From: Bacteroidales bacterium
GTDB lineage: Bacteria > Bacteroidota > Bacteroidia > Bacteroidales > UBA932
Assembly (NCBI GenBank): GCA_017548445.1
Contig: JAFYZZ010000056.1
Span: forward strand, 1-15,008
Length of the DNA stretch: 15,008 nt
Reading direction: 5' to 3'
The notes below the pieces were generated by a model that saw only the letters and a program-made list of their open reading frames with translations, was not told where the DNA came from and searched no databases. The position numbers were made by a program, and so were the translations under genes. Shown in pieces: positions 12,759 through 15,008 of the stretch (the first letter of the stretch is position 1; each line of letters starts with the position of its first letter).

Positions 12759-13247
12759 TTACTTCCGGGGGAACCAGGGCCAGACGCGGTTGACGCGGTG
12801 GCAATAGGCTTCGTATTCGGCTCCATACAGGTCTAGGAGCCATTTTTCCTCCGTCAGTTTCATCATAACGGTCATCAGGAGCCAGAAGATAAAAGGCAAG
12901 ACCAGCAGCCAAAGGTTGGCGGCGAGCAGGGAAACGCCGATGCAAATGAACATCCAGCCGGTGTAGAGCGGATTCCGGCACCAGGCGTAGATGCCGTCCG
13001 TAACCAGATGGTTGTTCTTGATTCCTTCGCCAATCCGGGAGCGGAAGAAGGCATGGCCCCAGATGAAAGCACCCAACAGGATCAGGATAATGCCCAGGAC
13101 CTGCATAGGTGCTTTCAAGATGGGGACGAATCCACTGTCCAAGTATCCATTGCAAGACAATATCATTCCAAAGACAGTGAGAAGGGCGATCGCGCCCACA
13201 TAATAGGGGCCGATGCCGAAAAACGGGAGATGTTCTTTCTGTTTCAT
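12759..13247 (-). CDS. Isoprenylcysteine carboxyl methyltransferase / phospholipid methyltransferase-like membrane protein
   Basis: A 162-residue membrane protein with four or five hydrophobic segments. The C-terminal half has the SAM-binding pattern of the ICMT/PEMT family: HLVTDGIYAWCRNPLYTGWM, a further membrane hairpin, then LTEEKWLLDLYGAEYEAYCHRVNRVWPWFP. Eukaryotic relatives methylate prenylcysteine; bacterial ones act on unknown lipids or small molecules. The start at 13247 (MKQKEHLPFFGIG) was chosen because the longer frame would run into the -7 box. It has its own promoter with a palindrome shared with the metallo-beta-lactamase gene, so the two are probably co-regulated. It lies downstream of the small membrane protein on the same strand. 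Confidence 0.8.
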   Translation of the reverse strand: MKQKEHLPFFGIGPYYVGAIALLTVFGMILSCNGYLDSGFVPILKAPMQVLGIILILLGAFIWGHAFFRSRIGEGIKNNHLVTDGIYAWCRNPLYTGWMFICIGVSLLAANLWLLVLPFIFWLLMTVMMKLTEEKWLLDLYGAEYEAYCHRVNRVWPWFPRK

Positions 13248-13250
13248 AAC

Positions 13251-13289
13251 GGTTGCAAAGGTAGGCCGTATCCTTTGCAACCGGGTTGC
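13251..13289 (-). promoter_or_regulatory. Promoter and two overlapping operators of the ICMT-like gene
   Basis: On the minus strand TACCTTTG (13263-13256) matches TAnnTTTG, 8 bp before the ATG. GGTTGCAAAGG (13251-13261) and CCTTTGCAACC (13272-13282) are perfect 11-bp inverted arms with a 10-bp spacer, centres 21 bp apart, and the first arm covers the -7 box. GCAACC-G-GGTTGC at 13277-13289 is a second perfect palindrome, 13 bp upstream of the -7 box. Repression by binding over the -7 box is a reasonable inference. Confidence 0.75.
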
Positions 13290-13291
13290 GT

Positions 13292-13441
13292 TTATTGCAG
13301 CGAAGCAGCCGGTCTTTTGAGGACCTTTTCCGCCAGGCGCATGGCCAGGATGGCGACGGGGACAGTCAGCACCAGCACGACGACCAGCACCGGGACATTG
13401 TCGATGACCGGTTTCATCAGCTGGTCGTAGCCGGCCGGCAT
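13292..13441 (-). CDS. Small single-pass membrane protein, 49 residues
   Basis: The frame from 13441 encodes MPAGYDQLMKPVIDNVPVLV, a hydrophobic helix VLVVVLVLTVPVAILAMRLA, then a basic tail EKVLKRPAASLQ. It starts 37 nt after the stop of the calycin-like gene, behind GAGGAA and a further GGAGG upstream, so it is probably translated from the same mRNA. M9 at 13417 is an alternative start. The strongly hydrophobic segment with a basic tail is what supports coding. Its function is unknown. It ends beside the operators of the ICMT-like gene. Confidence 0.5.
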   Translation of the reverse strand: MPAGYDQLMKPVIDNVPVLVVVLVLTVPVAILAMRLAEKVLKRPAASLQ

Positions 13442-13478
13442 TTCCTCGACCGCAGCCGCCCTGCGCCCGACAGGCCTC

Positions 13479-13979
13479 CTACAGGATTCTTTTCCCGAAA
13501 ATCTCGCAGACCAGCCGCTTCTCCCCGTTTTCGGGCAGGCGGACGTTTTCCCAATGGAAGCTGTCGGCGGTGATGTCGGAGAAGATCCAGTAGGCATCCT
13601 GCTCGGCCAGGACCTTGCCGACGAGATTGTCGCCCTGTTTGGTGAAGCAGAGCCGCTTCATACAATGGTCACAGGTGTACACGACGTCGTAGTGCCCCTC
13701 GGCCTTGTTGAACATCCGGAATGAAGAGCCATATTCACCGTCAGGCTGCGGCTCTGCCTCCTTGGTCGCCCGGGACGGGAAAATGAAGATGTCCTGCACG
13801 CCGGCCCCTTCCAGGATCCGGCGGAACAGCCACTCCCCCTTGACGTGGCGCTTGCAGCCTGCGGTCGGTTCGTCGTAATAATCGCAGTCCCAGTCGCCCA
13901 GGAGTGGGGCGAACCAGTCGTATTCGTCGGGAATCTTGTCGGTTTTCTTGCTTAATAAGGCTTCTGCGAAGTTGTCCAT
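13479..13979 (-). CDS. Hypothetical protein, possibly calycin/lipocalin-like
   Basis: A 166-residue protein with no signal peptide or membrane segment. After a helical start (MDNFAEALLSKKTDKIPDEY) it reads as alternating beta strands: APLLGDWDCDYYDEP, KGEWLFRRILEGAGVQDIFI, GEYGSSFRMFN, HYDVVYTCDHCMKRLCF and ends CEIFGKRIL. The GDW motif followed by a strand pattern ending in ADSFHWENV resembles lipocalin/DUF1579-type barrels that bind or turn over small hydrophobic molecules. The resemblance is weak. A CDHC pair at 103-106 might bind metal. The start at 13979 (MDNFAE) was chosen because the longer frame would cover the operator at 14032-14046. It is divergent from the metallo-beta-lactamase gene and heads a likely two-gene unit with the small membrane protein. 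Confidence 0.7.
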   Translation of the reverse strand: MDNFAEALLSKKTDKIPDEYDWFAPLLGDWDCDYYDEPTAGCKRHVKGEWLFRRILEGAGVQDIFIFPSRATKEAEPQPDGEYGSSFRMFNKAEGHYDVVYTCDHCMKRLCFTKQGDNLVGKVLAEQDAYWIFSDITADSFHWENVRLPENGEKRLVCEIFGKRIL

Positions 13980-13999
13980 ATGCTTTCTTGTTCTAAAAT

Positions 14000-14066
14000 C
14001 AAACGACAAGTTACGACTTTCCGCCCGAATCTGCAACCGGGTTGCAAGGAGACCGTAGTATCTTTG
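14000..14066. promoter_or_regulatory. Divergent promoter region with palindromic operator shared with the ICMT-like gene
   Basis: For the metallo-beta-lactamase gene, TATCTTTG at 14059-14066 matches TAnnTTTG, 7 bp before the ATG at 14074. TGCAACC-G-GGTTGCA at 14032-14046 is a perfect 15-bp palindrome lying where the -33 element should be. Its 13-bp core ends 13 bp before the -7 box, exactly as in the ICMT-like promoter. For the opposite gene a weaker box, GTCGTTTG (14007-14000, minus), lies 25 bp from the same palindrome. Confidence 0.75.
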
Positions 14067-14073
14067 TACCGTC

Positions 14074-14793
14074 ATGAAAATTTACAATCTGGGGAACAGG
14101 GTGGTCAACAATTACCTAGTCAGTCTGGACGACAGCGGGTATGTATTGATTGATACCGGGTATGCCGGGAGCTATCCGGCATTCCGCAGACGTCTGCAGA
14201 AAGCAGGCATCAGGCCCGAAGAAATCAAGTACGTCTTTCTCACACATGCCCACGACGACCACGCCGGATTCCTGAACGAGGTGCTGGCCGTCACGGCCGG
14301 CCGGGTGATTCTCCACCCCAAAGCCATCGGCGGCCTGCTGAAAGGCCAGAATTCATTTGAGGGCGGTTGCTCCAGCCGGATGGCATGGCTGTTCTGTCAG
14401 CTGCTGGCACTCTTCGGTAAAGGGGGACACAAGTATCCACCCCTAAGGAAAGATTATCTGGACCGGATGTTAACCATCGACTCCCCTGCTTTCAAGGCGC
14501 TGTCATTGTCTTTTGAGATCATCGAGACTCCGGGACATACGGCCGACCATATCTCCATGCTACTGGACGGCATCCTGTTTTGCGGAGATGCCGCCATGAA
14601 CGATTTCCCCACCATCAGGCGCACGACCATCTGGATTGAAGACCTGGCACAGTACAGACAATCCTGGGAGAAGATAATCACGCTCAATCCCAACCGGATT
14701 TATCCGGCCCACGGGAGACCTTTCCCTGTACAAGACTTGAAGAAGTTCCGGTCCCACCTGGACCACGTTAGATTATTCCCGTTGGCCCACTAG
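14074..14793 (+). CDS. Metallo-beta-lactamase-fold hydrolase
   Basis: A 239-residue cytoplasmic enzyme with all motifs of the glyoxalase II-like MBL superfamily: DTGYAG (27-32), zinc ligands H58, H60, D62 and H63 in THAHDDHAG, H155 in TPGHTADH, D172 in FCGDAAM, and H213 in YPAHGRPF. That is a complete binuclear site. Such enzymes hydrolyse thioesters, lactones or phosphodiesters; the HxHxDH with GHTADH pattern is shared by acyl-homoserine lactonases and many uncharacterised hydrolases, so the substrate is open. Residues 85-130 form a helical insert. The gene has an almost leaderless promoter and shares its operator with the divergent calycin-like gene and with the ICMT-like gene. It may act on a small-molecule or lipid substrate handled by that group; this is inferred. 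Confidence 0.9.
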   Translation: MKIYNLGNRVVNNYLVSLDDSGYVLIDTGYAGSYPAFRRRLQKAGIRPEEIKYVFLTHAHDDHAGFLNEVLAVTAGRVILHPKAIGGLLKGQNSFEGGCSSRMAWLFCQLLALFGKGGHKYPPLRKDYLDRMLTIDSPAFKALSLSFEIIETPGHTADHISMLLDGILFCGDAAMNDFPTIRRTTIWIEDLAQYRQSWEKIITLNPNRIYPAHGRPFPVQDLKKFRSHLDHVRLFPLAH

Positions 14794-14803
14794 CATCACA
14801 AGG

Positions 14804-14840
14804 TGCGCCTAGTGGTCCAAACGCTGGACCACTAGGCGCA
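14804..14840. repeat. Perfect 16-bp inverted repeat (hairpin)
   Basis: TGCGCCTAGTGGTCCA (14804-14819) and TGGACCACTAGGCGCA (14825-14840) pair perfectly with a 5-nt loop, AACGC, 10 nt after the metallo-beta-lactamase stop. There is no T-tract on either side in the right place, but the strength of the stem may stop or process transcripts. Confidence 0.85.
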
Positions 14841-14859
14841 AAATAGGCCGTTTTTGCGC
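14837..14859. repeat. Nested 8-bp inverted repeat GCGCAAAA/TTTTGCGC
   Basis: GCGCAAAA (14837-14844) and TTTTGCGC (14852-14859) form a second hairpin that uses the end of the first arm. It competes with the larger stem for the GCGC bases. Confidence 0.6.
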
Positions 14860-14875
14860 TTACTCTGCAAAATTT

Positions 14876-14891
14876 TGGACCACTAGGCGCA
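14876..14891. repeat. Third copy of the 16-bp repeat, direct orientation
   Basis: TGGACCACTAGGCGCA recurs exactly, 51 bp after the copy at 14825. A degenerate relative, GGCCCACTAG, overlaps the end of the metallo-beta-lactamase gene (14784-14793). Confidence 0.85.
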
Positions 14892-14958
14892 CTTTGCCGA
14901 GGTTTAAGGTGAAAATGGAACTGCAAGGAACATGAGGGAGATTACACCTCAAAAAAGA
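14892..14958. other. Short intergenic stretch without recognised features
   Basis: No gene, promoter or repeat was seen between the repeat cluster and the tRNA terminator. Confidence 0.4.
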
Positions 14959-14992
14959 AAAATGCCTCTACAGACACCTGTAGAGGTATTTT
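14959..14992 (-). terminator. Terminator behind the tRNA gene (bidirectional features)
   Basis: CCTCTACAG (14965-14973) and CTGTAGAGG (14978-14986) form a 9-bp stem with the loop ACAC, extended by A-T pairs to about 15 bp. Read on the minus strand it is followed by CATTTTTCTTTTTT, a strong T-tract; on the plus strand only by TATTTT. Its position just after the minus-strand tRNA end fits a tRNA terminator. Confidence 0.8.
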
Positions 14993-15008
14993 GGAGGTGC
15001 GTAGCGGA
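14992..15008 (-). tRNA. 3' end of a tRNA gene, probably tRNA-Cys (rest outside window)
   Basis: Read on the minus strand the last bases are TCCGCT, ACGCACC, T, CCA. This fits a tRNA end: last T-loop base, T-stem 3' strand CCGCT, seven-base acceptor strand ACGCACC, discriminator T and an encoded CCA. A U discriminator is characteristic of cysteine tRNAs and some glycine or threonine ones, so Cys is the best guess. The anticodon is outside the window. A T-rich terminator follows immediately. Confidence 0.6.

Noticed and set aside
14804..14891. CRISPR array
   Set aside because: There are only three 16-bp copies, one inverted, with unequal gaps of 5 and 35 bp and no cas genes.

Overview
The window looks like chromosomal DNA of a GC-rich member of the Bacteroidota, most likely Bacteroidales. 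Most genes have a TAnnTTTG-type -7 element in place of an E. coli-like -10 box, Shine-Dalgarno sequences are weak, and several families are typical of the phylum (DUF4890-type Ala/Gly-rich exported protein, OmpA-tailed envelope protein, TPR-membrane-LuxR regulator, IS3 element). Identification is from motifs only; no search was run.

Layout. 1-375: 3' part of a WYL-type regulator gene whose last codons were replaced by an IS3-family element. 353-1920: the complete IS, lower in GC than its flanks, with imperfect terminal inverted repeats, an AAA target duplication, orfA, orfB and a -1 slippery run. 2020-2175: a 51-residue unknown protein with its own promoter. 2172-4686 (minus): a YqhD-like alcohol dehydrogenase, then a CPBP membrane protease overlapping by ATGA with a free-methionine-(R)-sulfoxide reductase. 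4770-5957 (plus): a TPR/transmembrane/LuxR-HTH regulator, convergent with the minus operon 8505-5954, which holds a stand-alone LuxR-type HTH protein, an OmpA-family protein and an exported hypothetical protein. 8670-9248 (minus): a DUF4890-like periplasmic protein with a clear terminator. 9350-10906 (plus): an exported protein with a probable Tiki/ChaN/erythromycin-esterase-like domain. 10893-11555 (minus): a HAD phosphatase, divergent from a DUF2461 gene (11628-12323). 12386-12592: a small membrane-anchored protein, followed by a gene remnant. 12759-14793: a compact group made of an isoprenylcysteine methyltransferase-like membrane protein, a small membrane protein, a calycin-like protein and a divergent metallo-beta-lactamase-fold hydrolase. 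The window ends in a short repeat cluster, a terminator and the 3' end of a tRNA gene on the minus strand.

The most interesting signal is regulatory. The methyltransferase gene and the metallo-beta-lactamase gene, about 800 bp apart and on opposite strands, each carry the palindrome GCAACC-S-GGTTGC exactly 13 bp upstream of the -7 box, with the start codon 7-8 bp beyond it. The second copy also lies in the divergent promoter of the calycin-like gene. This suggests one regulator, not in the window, controlling the whole 12.7-14.8 kb group. A second signal is the pair of LuxR-type HTH domains that share a WYRKRLH core, one on a membrane TPR sensor and one stand-alone with a 20-bp palindrome in its promoter, sitting on either side of an envelope-protein operon. 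Four genes start within 8 bp of the -7 box and are probably leaderless or nearly so.
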